Source of the DNA: CAZBDU01 sp964490725
GTDB taxonomy: Bacteria > Spirochaetota > Spirochaetia > SZUA-6 > DRHE01
Assembly: GCA_964490725.1 (NCBI GenBank)
Contig: CAZBDU010000012.1
Location: 1 to 64,000, forward strand
Length of the DNA: 64,000 bases
Reading direction: 5' to 3'
The notes below the pieces were generated by a model. That model was not told where the DNA came from, did no database searches, and was given only the letters and a program-made list of their open reading frames with translations. The position numbers and the translations under genes were made by a program. Of the stretch, positions 8,674 through 16,950 are shown piece by piece; positions within the stretch are counted from its first letter, which is position 1; every line of letters starts with the position of its first letter.

Positions 8674-9897
8674 TTGACATCCAGACAGCGGGTCCTCGCG
8701 GCCCTCGATCACCGGCAGCCAGACCGCGTCCCGGTGGATTTCTCGGGACATCGCTCCTCCGGCATCAGCGCCGTTCTCTACCCGAAGCTGCGCAGCCTCC
8801 TGGGGATGCCCGAAAGGCCAGTGCGCGTCTACGACCCCGTTCAGCAGCTGGCCATTGTGGACCAGGACGTGCTGGACCGCTTCGGGGTGGACACCATCGA
8901 GCTGGGCCGAGGCTTCGCCGCCGAGCCGTCCGACTGGTCGGAATGGATCCTGCCCGACAACACTCCCTGCCTGATGCCGGCCTGGGCCGTCCCCCAACGG
9001 CGCCAGGGCCGCTGGGTCCTGGAGTCGGCCAGCGGCCGCGAGCTGGGACACATGGTGGACGGCTCTCTGTACTTCGAGCAGACCTACTTCCCCCTGGCCG
9101 AAGACCCGGGGATGGACGTGGCCGCCGCCATGGAGGAGTGTCTGTGGACCGCCGTGGCCTCGCCGCCGGGCCCGGTGGCATCCGGGCCAGAGGGGCAGCG
9201 CCGCCTGCGCGAAGGGGCGCAGGCCCTGCGCCGGAGCACGGACCGGGCGGTGATCGGCCTGTTCGGCGGCAACCTGCTGGAGATGGGGGAGTTCCTCTTC
9301 CGCATGGACAACTTCCTGGCCATGCTGGCCGGAGAGCAGCGGAAGGCTCATCGCTTCCTGGACCGCCTGGTGGAGCTGCACCTGGCCGCCCTGGAGACCT
9401 TCCTGGCGGCCGTGGGGGACCAGATCGACGTGGTTCTCTTCGGAGACGACCTGGGCATGCAGACCGGGCCGCTCATCTCCCCTTCCATGTACCGGGAGTT
9501 CTTCAAGCCCCGCCATCGGGTGCTGTGGGGCAGGGCCAAGGAGCTGGCTGACGTGAAGGTGCAGCTCCACTGCTGCGGCGGTGTGCGGGAGCTGCTGCCG
9601 GACCTGATCGAGGCCGGGCTGGACGCCATCAACCCGGTGCAGACCAGCTGCGCCGGGATGGACCCGGTTGGGCTGAAGCGGGACTTCGGGGCGGACCTCG
9701 TCCTGTGGGGCGGGGGGTGCGACACCCGGGAGGTGCTGCCCTACGGCTCGCCGGAGGAGGTGCACGCCCACGTGCGCCAGCGCGTGCGCATCCTCGCCCC
9801 CGGCGGCGGCTTCGTCTTCCAGCAGGTACACAACATCCTGGCCTACGTCCCGGTGGAGAACGTCATGGCCATGCTGGAGGCGGTGAACGCGGGCTAG
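8674..9897 (+). CDS. Uroporphyrinogen decarboxylase-family protein (methyltransferase-like)
   Basis: The 407-residue protein starts MTSRQRVLAAL and belongs to the UroD superfamily, which includes haem-pathway decarboxylases and corrinoid/thiol methyltransferases (MtaA, CmuA). It has a HCCGG segment and a later GGGCD segment, resembling the zinc-binding His-x-Cys...Cys arrangement of the methyltransferase branch. That makes haem synthesis unlikely, and no other haem gene is nearby. Initiation is at TTG after GGGGAGG, since no ATG or GTG fits. It is first in an operon with a sugar ABC importer and has a paralogue at 48625-49785 that also sits next to a sugar importer, so a role in catabolism of the imported compound is likely. 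The reaction is unknown. Confidence 0.82.
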   Translation: MTSRQRVLAALDHRQPDRVPVDFSGHRSSGISAVLYPKLRSLLGMPERPVRVYDPVQQLAIVDQDVLDRFGVDTIELGRGFAAEPSDWSEWILPDNTPCLMPAWAVPQRRQGRWVLESASGRELGHMVDGSLYFEQTYFPLAEDPGMDVAAAMEECLWTAVASPPGPVASGPEGQRRLREGAQALRRSTDRAVIGLFGGNLLEMGEFLFRMDNFLAMLAGEQRKAHRFLDRLVELHLAALETFLAAVGDQIDVVLFGDDLGMQTGPLISPSMYREFFKPRHRVLWGRAKELADVKVQLHCCGGVRELLPDLIEAGLDAINPVQTSCAGMDPVGLKRDFGADLVLWGGGCDTREVLPYGSPEEVHAHVRQRVRILAPGGGFVFQQVHNILAYVPVENVMAMLEAVNAG

Positions 9898-9972
9898 GGG
9901 TGGAGCGATGTTCGAGGAGGCTCGGCGCTTCAGGCGCCCTGCAGATACTCAAAGTCGTACAAGGAGGTGTCT

Positions 9973-11256
9973 ATGAGACACGCAAAGAAATGTGTTGCCG
10001 GGGCTCTGGCCCTGGTGATGCTCCTGGCGGGGCTGGCGGTCTTTGCCGCGGGGGGCCAGGAAGCCGCCGGCGCCGAAGCGGTGGATCTGGTGATGATGCA
10101 CGACAAGGGCGGGAACCCCAACTACCAGCCCTTCTACGAGGCCACGGGAAAGCGGGCCAAGGAGGTGACCGGAGTCGGTTTCACCCCCACCCCCTACCCC
10201 ACCACGGACGTGTTCATCTCGGCGGTTCGGGCCGCCCTGCCCACCAAGCAGGCTCCGGACCTGTTTACCTGGTGGTCCACCTACCGGATGAAGGATCTCA
10301 TCGACCAGGGTCTGGTGGCGGAGACCACCGACCTGTGGGACAAGCACAAGGACGAGTACGCTCAGGGGATCCGCGACGCCTTCACCTTCGGAGGCAAGGT
10401 CTACGGCTTCGCCTACGTGGTGGAGTACTGGGGGGTGTGGTACAACAAGGAGGTCTTTTCACGGCTGAACCTGAAGGTCCCCACCACCTGGGAGGAGTTC
10501 CTGAACGTGTGTGACACCTTGAAGGCGGGCGGAGTCACACCCATGGCCCAGACCGTCCAGGCCCGCTGGCCCACCTTCATCCTCTTCGAAGAGATGGTTG
10601 CCCGGGAGGACCCGGACCTGTACGTGGACCTCTGTGAGGGCCGGGCCAAGTACACCGATCCCAGGGTCAGGAAAGCCTTCGACGTCTGGGCGGGCCTCAT
10701 CAAGAAGGGCTACTTCACCGACCCGTCCACGGACATGTTCTCCGACGTGCCGCGCCTGTTCGACCAGGGCAAGGTCGGGATGGTCCCCATCGGCTCCTGG
10801 TACCTGACGGTGCTCACCTCCAACGGAGTGCCGGAGGAGAAGGCTGGGATCTTCGTCATGCCGCCGCACAATCCGGCCGCCGGGAAGGTGGCCATCCTGG
10901 AGGCCAGCCCCATCCTGATCAGCGCCAACGCACCGCACCTCCAGGCGGCCAAGACGGTGGCCGACTGGTGGATGGGACCCGAGGGCAACGCCTACTTCGC
11001 CAAGGAGGTCAACCAGTATCCGCCCAACTCCAAGGCCGACACCAGTTTTCTGCCCAAGGTGAAGGTGGATTTCCGAAAAGACCTGATCGACGGCAACTAC
11101 CGGATCCTGAACCGCTACTGGGAAGCCACCCCCACGCCCATCTGCGAGCAGGCGGTGGACAAGTTCGCCGAGTTCATCCTGAACCCGGACTCGGCGGACA
11201 AGGTGCTGGCTGACCTGGACCGGATCGCCGACGAGTACTGGTCCAAGACCAAGTAG
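9973..11256 (+). CDS. Sugar ABC transporter extracellular binding protein (family 1)
   Basis: The 427-residue protein captures a sugar or oligosaccharide outside the membrane for the permeases encoded next. It begins with a basic N-terminus and a hydrophobic segment ending VFAAGGQE, a Sec-type signal. There is no cysteine in a lipobox, so it is periplasmic or held by other means; this style is frequent in spirochaetes. The mature part has the usual family-1 layout. A strong AAGGAGG at 9961-9967 precedes the ATG at 9973; a GTG two codons earlier would overlap the ribosome site. No ATPase is encoded in this operon, so a shared MalK-type ATPase elsewhere is expected. Confidence 0.93.
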   Translation: MRHAKKCVAGALALVMLLAGLAVFAAGGQEAAGAEAVDLVMMHDKGGNPNYQPFYEATGKRAKEVTGVGFTPTPYPTTDVFISAVRAALPTKQAPDLFTWWSTYRMKDLIDQGLVAETTDLWDKHKDEYAQGIRDAFTFGGKVYGFAYVVEYWGVWYNKEVFSRLNLKVPTTWEEFLNVCDTLKAGGVTPMAQTVQARWPTFILFEEMVAREDPDLYVDLCEGRAKYTDPRVRKAFDVWAGLIKKGYFTDPSTDMFSDVPRLFDQGKVGMVPIGSWYLTVLTSNGVPEEKAGIFVMPPHNPAAGKVAILEASPILISANAPHLQAAKTVADWWMGPEGNAYFAKEVNQYPPNSKADTSFLPKVKVDFRKDLIDGNYRILNRYWEATPTPICEQAVDKFAEFILNPDSADKVLADLDRIADEYWSKTK

Positions 11257-11328
11257 CGCCCGGCCGCCCGCCCGCCTCACGCCGTGCCGCGGCGGGCGGA
11301 TCGCGCGCGGGCCTGCTGTAGAGCGAGC

Positions 11329-11383
11329 GCGCACTCCGGGCTCCTCCCCCAGGGGAGGCCGCCCCGGGGTGCGCACACTTTTT
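11329..11383 (+). terminator. Intercistronic hairpin plus T-tract between binding protein and permease
   Basis: An outer 12-bp stem (11329-11340 with 11363-11374, one G-U pair) encloses a second small hairpin (CCTCCC...GGGAGG). It is followed by ACAC and TTTTT at 11379-11383. It ends just before the permease ribosome site. It probably terminates part of the transcripts and protects the binding-protein mRNA, giving more binding protein than permease. Confidence 0.6.
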
Positions 11384-11400
11384 GCAGAGGACATGCAGTC

Positions 11401-12273
11401 ATGAAGAAGGGCGAGCTGGCGCTGAGCTATCTGTTCATCGTCCCGGCGCTTCTGCTGGTGGTGGTGCTGCTGCTGGTGCCGATGGTGCAGAACCTCTACT
11501 ACAGCTTCTTCGAGTGGGACGGAATCAGCGCACCGGTGTTCCGGGGGCTGGCCAACTACACCCGGTTGTTCGTGGACCCGGACCTGCTGGTCTCGGTGCG
11601 CAATACCTTCGTCTGGGTGATCTTCACCCTGGTCTTCCCGGTGATGGGGGGTCTGCTGGTGGCGGTGTTCGTGGACGGGGTGCGGGGCGAACGGCTGTTC
11701 AAGTCGGTCTTCTTCATCCCCCTGACCATCTCTTTCGTAGCCACGGGCATCGTCTGGACCTACATGTTCGGAAGAGAGCTGGGGGTGATCAACACGCTCT
11801 TCGCCATGCTCGGCCTCTCCTTGAGGCCCTCCTGGCTCACCGGCGTGCCGCTGAATACCTTCTCCATGCTCATCGCCTGGACCTGGCAGCAGCTGGGCAC
11901 CAACATGGTCATGTTCCTGATGGGGTTGGGCACCATTCCCCGGGAGCCGGTGGAGGCGTCCATCATTGACGGGGCGGGCAAGTTCCAGACCTTCCTCCAC
12001 GTGAAGCTCCCCATGCTGCGTCCCATCACAACGGTGGTGATCACCATGGCCATGGTCAACTCCTTCAAGGCCTTCGACATCATCTACGTCATGACCCGGG
12101 GCGGCCCCTACCACTCCTCGGAGACCCTGGCGGTGACCATGTTCCGGGAGACCTTCACCCTCTTCCACATGGGCTACGGCGCGGCCATCGCCGTTTTTCT
12201 CTCCGTCATCGTGATCGCGGTCTCCTCGGTCTACATCCGGCGCATGGCCAAGAAGGATCTTCTGTATTACTAA
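11401..12273 (+). CDS. Sugar ABC transporter permease (MalF/UgpA-type)
   Basis: The 290-residue integral membrane protein has six membrane segments. The EAA loop near residues 185-204 (EASIIDGAGK onward) contacts the ATPase. It forms half of the translocation channel of a CUT1 importer with the next gene. The ATG at 11401 follows GCAGAGG; a longer reading frame upstream runs through the hairpin and has no hydrophobic or conserved content. The partner gene begins 15 bp downstream. Confidence 0.94.
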   Translation: MKKGELALSYLFIVPALLLVVVLLLVPMVQNLYYSFFEWDGISAPVFRGLANYTRLFVDPDLLVSVRNTFVWVIFTLVFPVMGGLLVAVFVDGVRGERLFKSVFFIPLTISFVATGIVWTYMFGRELGVINTLFAMLGLSLRPSWLTGVPLNTFSMLIAWTWQQLGTNMVMFLMGLGTIPREPVEASIIDGAGKFQTFLHVKLPMLRPITTVVITMAMVNSFKAFDIIYVMTRGGPYHSSETLAVTMFRETFTLFHMGYGAAIAVFLSVIVIAVSSVYIRRMAKKDLLYY

Positions 12274-12288
12274 CCAAAGGAAGGCGTC

Positions 12289-13119
12289 ATGGGCAGAAGC
12301 GGGCGCAAGATTCCGGTGTATCTCATCCTGATCGTGCTGGCCCTGGTATGGATCCTGCCGGTATGGACCGCCTTCCTGGTGGCCTTCAAGACTTCCCAGG
12401 ATTTCGTCTCCCAGCAGTTTTATCAGCTGCCCACCAAGGTGGGGTTCCTGGACAATCTCAGGAACGTGCTCAAGACCTACAAGCTCCACGAGCACTTCCT
12501 CAACTCCCTGCTCTACGCCGCCTCGGGGGCGGTCATCGCCATCATCGTCTCCTCCATGGCCGCCTTCAGCATCGTGCGCATGAAGCCGCCGCTGTTCTTC
12601 CTATTGTTCATCATCATCTACAGCGGCACCCTCTTCCCGTTCCAGATGTACCTGATCCCGGTCTACCGGCTGTACAACACCCTGGGGCTGTACAACACAC
12701 GGCTGGGGCTGATCCTGATCTACGGGGCCATCTGCACGCCCTTCGCCCTGTTCGTGTACCGCGGCTTCTACACCACCATCCCCAAGGAGATCGAGGATGC
12801 GGCCAAGATCGACGGCTGCGGGCCCATTCGCTCCTACCTCAGCATCTTCCTACCCCAGTCCCTGCCGCCCACTGCGGTGGTGGCGCTCTTCCAGATGACC
12901 TGGATCTGGAACGACCTGCTGTTCGGGATGGTCCTCTCCCGCACCCAGAACATCCGCCCCATCATGGTTGCCCTGGCCACGATGTCCGGCTACGGGGGCG
13001 GTAACATCCCCTATATCATGACCGGCGTCATCTTCACCGCCGTGCCCACGATCCTGCTGTTCGTGCTGCTGCAGAAGTACTTCATCCGAGGCATGAAGCT
13101 GTCCGTGCAGGGAGAGTAG
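12289..13119 (+). CDS. Sugar ABC transporter permease (MalG/UgpE-type)
   Basis: The 276-residue protein has six membrane segments and the EAA motif EIEDAAKIDGCGPIRSYL, typical of the second permease of CUT1 sugar importers. It pairs with the 11401-12273 product. The ribosome site AAAGGAAG precedes the ATG. It is the last gene of the operon; about 60 bp downstream, transcription of the hydrogenase operon appears to begin. The substrate cannot be read from sequence. Confidence 0.94.
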   Translation: MGRSGRKIPVYLILIVLALVWILPVWTAFLVAFKTSQDFVSQQFYQLPTKVGFLDNLRNVLKTYKLHEHFLNSLLYAASGAVIAIIVSSMAAFSIVRMKPPLFFLLFIIIYSGTLFPFQMYLIPVYRLYNTLGLYNTRLGLILIYGAICTPFALFVYRGFYTTIPKEIEDAAKIDGCGPIRSYLSIFLPQSLPPTAVVALFQMTWIWNDLLFGMVLSRTQNIRPIMVALATMSGYGGGNIPYIMTGVIFTAVPTILLFVLLQKYFIRGMKLSVQGE

Positions 13120-13509
13120 ACGGCAGCCTCCGGGCGTGGGGCGGAAAGAAGAAAACCGCCAAAATCGTGAATTTTTTCTTGACTCTGGACTCCCGGTGCC
13201 CTAAAATGACCGCGGCAGAAAGCTGACGCAGGCTTCCTGGTGCTGAACATCGAATCCTTAAAAGGGCAGATCGATGCGGGTCCTTTGCGGGGGACCGGCC
13301 AGGACGAAGATTGTTGGCAGCGAGCTTACAGCAGCGATAGCGATTGCAGCGCGCACGCGTAGCATCCATTCGCCCGCCGGGAACTCTCACCGAATCTTCC
13401 GGTCGTTCCGACACACACACCTACCGTCTTCCTCCCCCGAATCGGCGCCAGGCGCTTCTCCCCGGTACCGGGGGCGAACCTCCGTTCACGCAAGGATGGG
13501 CGCACCGCC
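13120..13509 (+). other. 390-bp intergenic leader before the hydrogenase operon
   Basis: No credible gene lies here. The region holds a sigma-70-like promoter (13179-13207) followed by roughly 300 nt of untranslated leader. Visible elements are a weak hairpin near 13258-13300 (GGTCC...GGACC) and a perfect 14-bp palindrome CCCCGGTACCGGGG at 13460-13473 close to the first start codon. No known riboswitch class is recognisable. The length of the leader suggests room for regulation after initiation. Confidence 0.55.
13179..13207 (+). promoter_or_regulatory. Sigma-70-like promoter of the hydrogenase operon
   Basis: TTGACT at 13179-13184, a 17-bp spacer and TAAAAT at 13202-13207 form a near-consensus promoter in an AT-rich patch that stands out from the GC-rich surroundings. 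It is the only good promoter upstream of the 16-kb hydrogenase operon. Confidence 0.65.
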
Positions 13510-14586
13510 ATGGCAGGATACCAGTTTGCCACTGCTGAGGGCCTGAAGGGGCTGCTGCAAGAGCTCGGGAAGAGCTACACGATCTTCGTGCCGGAAAAGA
13601 GAGGAGAGCACCGGCTCTACCGGCGGTGGGACTCCACAGCCGGGCAAGCTCCCCCGGAGGGTGGGACCTCCGCGTGGGGCTCGGCGGCCATGTGCCTGGG
13701 GGAGGTGCGCGCCTACGAGCCCCTCAAGTCCTTCTATTTCCAGGCCAGAAAGAAGGTGGCGGAGAACTTCGAGGACAGGATCCCCGGGGATGGCGGGAAG
13801 CCCCTCTGCCTGGTGGGGGTGAAGGCCTGCGACCTGAAAGGCTTCGCAGTTCTGGACCGGGTATTCCAGGGGCACGACTACGTGGATCCTTTCTACGCCA
13901 AAGCCCGCCGGGAGAACCTGATCGTTTCCGCCGACTGCACCTGCGCGCTGGAGGTCTGTTTCTGCCTGGCCCTGGGCGGCGCACCGTACCCGCAGGAAGG
14001 CTTCGACATCAATCTCTCCGAGCTGAGTGGCGGCCATCTGGTGGAAGCGGGCTCCGAGAGGGGCTCGCGCCTCCTGGAGGAAGGCTCCGCCTTCTTGCAG
14101 CCGGCCGGGGAACAGCAGCTGCGGGAGAGGGAGGCGCGGCGCGCCGAGGTCACCGAAGCGGTGCGGCACAACATCCGCGAGCACGGCGTGCCGGACCAGG
14201 ACGCGCTCGCCGGAGCGATCCGCCGCAACTACGAAGCTCCCCTGTGGCGGGAAGAGGCGGCCACCTGCGTGGAGTGCGGCGCCTGCAACGCCGTCTGCCC
14301 CACCTGCCACTGTTTCCAGCTCTTCGACCAGACGGATGGCCGGCGTCTGGCTCGCTTTCGCATCTGGGACTCCTGTCTGATCAAGGATTTCGCCAGGGTC
14401 GCCGGCGGCGCCAACCCGCGGCCCTACCTGTGGATGCGGCTGCGCAACCGCTTCGAAAAGAAGTTCGACTTCTTCCCTGCCGTAGAGGGGATCTATGCCT
14501 GCACCGGTTGCGGCCGGTGCATTCTGGCCTGCCCCGGCAAGATCGACATCCGCCGGGTGCTGGAGAGGAACACGGAGCATGTATAG
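13510..14586 (+). CDS. HydB/AsrA-like two-[4Fe-4S] electron-transfer subunit
   Basis: The 358-residue protein resembles the beta subunit of NADP-linked group 3b sulfhydrogenases (HydB) and AsrA of anaerobic sulfite reductase. Two four-cysteine motifs bind [4Fe-4S] clusters: Cys253/256/259/263 (CVECGACNAVC) and Cys331/334/337/341 (CTGCGRCILAC). It should relay electrons between the flavoprotein encoded next and the ferredoxin-like subunit downstream. It is the first gene of the hydrogenase operon and its end overlaps the next start by 8 nt. Such a subunit is not part of standard Mbh hydrogenases. No AsrC-type sirohaem reductase is present, so a sulfite role is unlikely. Confidence 0.88.
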   Translation: MAGYQFATAEGLKGLLQELGKSYTIFVPEKRGEHRLYRRWDSTAGQAPPEGGTSAWGSAAMCLGEVRAYEPLKSFYFQARKKVAENFEDRIPGDGGKPLCLVGVKACDLKGFAVLDRVFQGHDYVDPFYAKARRENLIVSADCTCALEVCFCLALGGAPYPQEGFDINLSELSGGHLVEAGSERGSRLLEEGSAFLQPAGEQQLREREARRAEVTEAVRHNIREHGVPDQDALAGAIRRNYEAPLWREEAATCVECGACNAVCPTCHCFQLFDQTDGRRLARFRIWDSCLIKDFARVAGGANPRPYLWMRLRNRFEKKFDFFPAVEGIYACTGCGRCILACPGKIDIRRVLERNTEHV

Positions 14587-15403
14587 CAGTGCCAACCCCT
14601 ACCGCCCGCTCAGGGCAGAGGTGCTGGAGGTCATTCCCGAGACCCCTACCATCCGAACCCTGAAGATAAGGCCGGATGAGCCCCTGCGCTTCCAGACCGG
14701 CCAGTTCGTGGAGCTCACGGTGCCCGGCGCCGGAGAGGCTCCTTTCACCCCTTCCTCCGAGCCTTCAGTGGAAGAGATCCTGGCGCTGAGCGTCATGCGG
14801 GTGGGCAGGGTCACGGAGCGGATCCACTCCCTCGAGCCGGGAAAGGTGGTGGGCCTGCGCGGCCCCTTCGGCACCGGCTATCCCCTCGAGGAGTTCGCCG
14901 GCAAGGAAGTCCTGGTGGTGGGGGGAGGCTGCGGCTTTGCGCCCCTGCGCAGCCTGATGTACGAGCTCTTCCGCCGCTCCGGGGAGCTGAAGAAGCTGCT
15001 GTTTCGCGGCGGGTGCCGCAGCCCCCGGGACCTCCTGTACCGTCGAGAGATGGAACGGTGGCCCAGGAGCCACGATCTGGACATGGAGCTGACCGTGGAC
15101 GAGGGCGACGGGGAGTGGAAAGGGCACGTGGGGGTGGTCACGACTATCCTGGACGGGCTGGACATGGACACCAGTGCAGGGATCGCGGTGGTCTGCGGCC
15201 CGCCGGTGATGATGAAGTTCGCCACCCGCAAGCTCCTGGACCTGGGCTTCGCAGAGCGAAACATCTACCTGTCGATGGAAAAGAACATGTCCTGCGGATT
15301 CGGCAAGTGCGGGCACTGCAGGCTCGGCACCTTCTACACCTGCAAGGACGGCCCGGTGTTCCGTTTCGACAGGATCAGCGGCTTTCCCAACATCTGGGAG
15401 TAG
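14579..15403 (+). CDS. HydG/AsrB-like FAD/NAD(P)-binding oxidoreductase subunit
   Basis: The 274-residue protein is of the ferredoxin-reductase type seen in the sulfhydrogenase gamma subunit, AsrB and PyrK. The N-terminal FAD domain (about 5-105) has GEAPFTPSS, the NAD(P) domain has VVGGGCGFAPLRS near 118-130, and the C-terminal [2Fe-2S] motif uses Cys239/244/247/255 (CGFGKCGHC then C). It should exchange electrons with NADH or NADPH at the cytoplasmic face and pass them to the HydB-like subunit. The start ATG overlaps the end of that gene. NADH and NADPH cannot be distinguished from the sequence. Confidence 0.9.
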   Translation: MYSSANPYRPLRAEVLEVIPETPTIRTLKIRPDEPLRFQTGQFVELTVPGAGEAPFTPSSEPSVEEILALSVMRVGRVTERIHSLEPGKVVGLRGPFGTGYPLEEFAGKEVLVVGGGCGFAPLRSLMYELFRRSGELKKLLFRGGCRSPRDLLYRREMERWPRSHDLDMELTVDEGDGEWKGHVGVVTTILDGLDMDTSAGIAVVCGPPVMMKFATRKLLDLGFAERNIYLSMEKNMSCGFGKCGHCRLGTFYTCKDGPVFRFDRISGFPNIWE

Positions 15404-15413
15404 AGGAGGAAGT

Positions 15414-16013
15414 ATGCCGACCAGCGCCGAACAGCTCCACCACGGGAAGCTGGACCTCCAGGCCGGCGCAGGCCCTGAGGTCCGTGCTCCCGGCGCCGGA
15501 CCGCGGCCCGCCGGCCAGGAGGTTCGCCTGTTCATCGATCTGGACGCCTGCGCCTCCGGAGCCTGCCGGCAGTGTGAAATCCGCTGCAGCTACTTCTATC
15601 ATCCGGGAAACAACGGGATCGTCTCCGTGGTAGAGCTGGCCACCTACGCCCTGGTGTGCCGCCGGTGCGAGGAGCCTCACTGCGTCTCCGCCTGCCCTTT
15701 CCAGGCGCTGGAGCAGCAGAAAGACAAGGACCAGATCCTGGTGCGTCACAACATGCGCTGTGTGGGCTGCCGGTCCTGCTCCCACGCCTGCCCCTACGGG
15801 ACCGTCTACCCCGAGCTGGTGCCCCTTCTGGCGCACAACTGCGACTTTTGCCTGGACCGCAGGAACCGCGCCCAGGAGCCCCTCTGCATCGCGAGCTGCC
15901 CCTACGGAGCCCTGGCCCTGAGGAAGGTCGAGGGGGAGCTGGCCGAGAACACCTTCCTGGTGGGAGAAAACCTGATGGTTCACTCCACCCACTGGATGCG
16001 GGAGAAGGCCTGA
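15414..16013 (+). CDS. Four-cluster ferredoxin-like subunit (HycB/CooF/HydN-like)
   Basis: The 199-residue polyferredoxin has four cysteine sets for [4Fe-4S] clusters: Cys46/51/54/58, Cys82/85/90/94, Cys116/119/122/126 and Cys143/146/158/162. Proteins of this type carry electrons to group 4 hydrogenases (HycB, CooF). Here it would link the NAD(P)H-oxidising pair upstream to the hydrogenase core downstream. The N-terminal 35 residues are low-complexity and lack clusters. A GGAGG site precedes the ATG at 15414. Confidence 0.9.
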   Translation: MPTSAEQLHHGKLDLQAGAGPEVRAPGAGPRPAGQEVRLFIDLDACASGACRQCEIRCSYFYHPGNNGIVSVVELATYALVCRRCEEPHCVSACPFQALEQQKDKDQILVRHNMRCVGCRSCSHACPYGTVYPELVPLLAHNCDFCLDRRNRAQEPLCIASCPYGALALRKVEGELAENTFLVGENLMVHSTHWMREKA

Positions 16014-16024
16014 AGGAGAACGGG

Positions 16025-16468
16025 ATGAGTGTCACCCTGAAAGCACTGCTGAAATCCCCCTGGGTGTTCCACCTGTGCACGGGAGCCAGCTGCAACAACT
16101 GCGACATCGAAGTCCTGGACTGCCTGACCCCTCGTTTCGACATCGAGCGCTTCGGCATGCGCCTGGCCGGCAGCATCCGCCACGCCGATGTCCTTCTGGT
16201 CACGGGGGCAGGCAATCGCAAGACCATGGCCCGGGTCAAGAAGATCTACGAGGAGCAGGTGCCCAAGCCCTGCGTGGTGGTGGCCATCGGCGAGTGCGCC
16301 CTGTCCAGGGGAATGTTCCTCCACAGCTACAACTGCCCCATGCCCGTGGACCGCTACATTCCGGTGAACGCCTACATCCCGGGCTGTCCTCCCAGGCCGG
16401 AGGCCATCATCGCGGGGGTGGTGAAGCTCGTAGGCAAGATCAGGGGCCAGCTGAAGGGGAAACCATGA
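16025..16468 (+). CDS. Group 4 [NiFe] hydrogenase small subunit (MbhJ/NuoB-like)
   Basis: This short (147-residue) small subunit is typical of group 4 membrane-bound hydrogenases and NuoB, binding only the proximal [4Fe-4S] cluster. Likely ligands are Cys23 and Cys26 (TGASCNNCDIE), Cys91 (IGECA) and Cys121 (PGCPPRPEA). It has no twin-arginine signal, so it faces the cytoplasm. The start ATG has AAGGAG upstream. Its TGA overlaps the next ATG by 4 nt. Confidence 0.93.
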   Translation: MSVTLKALLKSPWVFHLCTGASCNNCDIEVLDCLTPRFDIERFGMRLAGSIRHADVLLVTGAGNRKTMARVKKIYEEQVPKPCVVVAIGECALSRGMFLHSYNCPMPVDRYIPVNAYIPGCPPRPEAIIAGVVKLVGKIRGQLKGKP

Positions 16469-16950
16469 CCGCGACCATCAGCAGAGAGCAGGTGCTGGCA
16501 GGCATCAGAGAGAAGTTCGCAGGCCAGATCGTCGACCTTGTCGACAAGTCCCCCAAGAGGGTGTACATCGAGGTCCGCGCCGAGGCGCTGGTGCCCGTGG
16601 CCGCGCACATCTTCGGTACGCTTGCGGCGCGCTTCCATACCGCCTCCGCCCTGGACGCCCGCTCGCACCTGGAGATTCTCTACCACTTCTCCGTGGAAAG
16701 CATCAACCTCCTCATCTCCCTGCGGGTGAAGCTGGACAGGGGGGAGCCGGCGGTCGACTCCCTGGCACCGGTGATCAAAGGGGCCAGCTGGATCGAGCGG
16801 GAGATGCACGAGCTGCTGGGGATCGACTTCCGAGGCCACCCGCAGCTCAAGCGGCTGTTGCTGGCGGACGAGTGGCCCGAAGGAGTCTGCCCGCTGCGCC
16901 AGGACTACCAGGAGTGGGACCAGAGCGCTGTCCGGGATCGAGGTGTGTGA
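16465..16950 (+). CDS. NuoC/MbhK-like 30-kDa hydrogenase subunit
   Basis: The 161-residue protein resembles NuoC and MbhK, the peripheral subunit that packs against the large subunit. The C-terminal part (about 105-150) has WIEREMHELLGIDFRGHP, followed by a proline- and leucine-rich end, as is typical of the 30-kDa family. It overlaps the genes on both sides (ATGA before, TGATG after), a sign of tight coupling with the small and large subunits. Confidence 0.9.
   Translation: MTATISREQVLAGIREKFAGQIVDLVDKSPKRVYIEVRAEALVPVAAHIFGTLAARFHTASALDARSHLEILYHFSVESINLLISLRVKLDRGEPAVDSLAPVIKGASWIEREMHELLGIDFRGHPQLKRLLLADEWPEGVCPLRQDYQEWDQSAVRDRGV

Noticed and set aside
8674..9897. Haem biosynthesis hemE
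   Set aside because: The protein lacks the typical HemE start and sits in a sugar transport operon with no other tetrapyrrole gene; the zinc-like Cys/His pattern points to the methyltransferase-like branch.
13312..13330. A sigma-54-like sequence (TTGGCAGCGAGCTTACA) in the hydrogenase leader
   Set aside because: The essential G of the -12 element is replaced by A and the -24 flank is poor; the sigma-70-like promoter upstream is a better explanation.
13510..15403. Anaerobic sulfite reductase (AsrAB)
   Set aside because: Sizes and motifs fit AsrA/AsrB as well as HydB/HydG, but AsrC with its sirohaem motif is absent and a hydrogenase follows directly.
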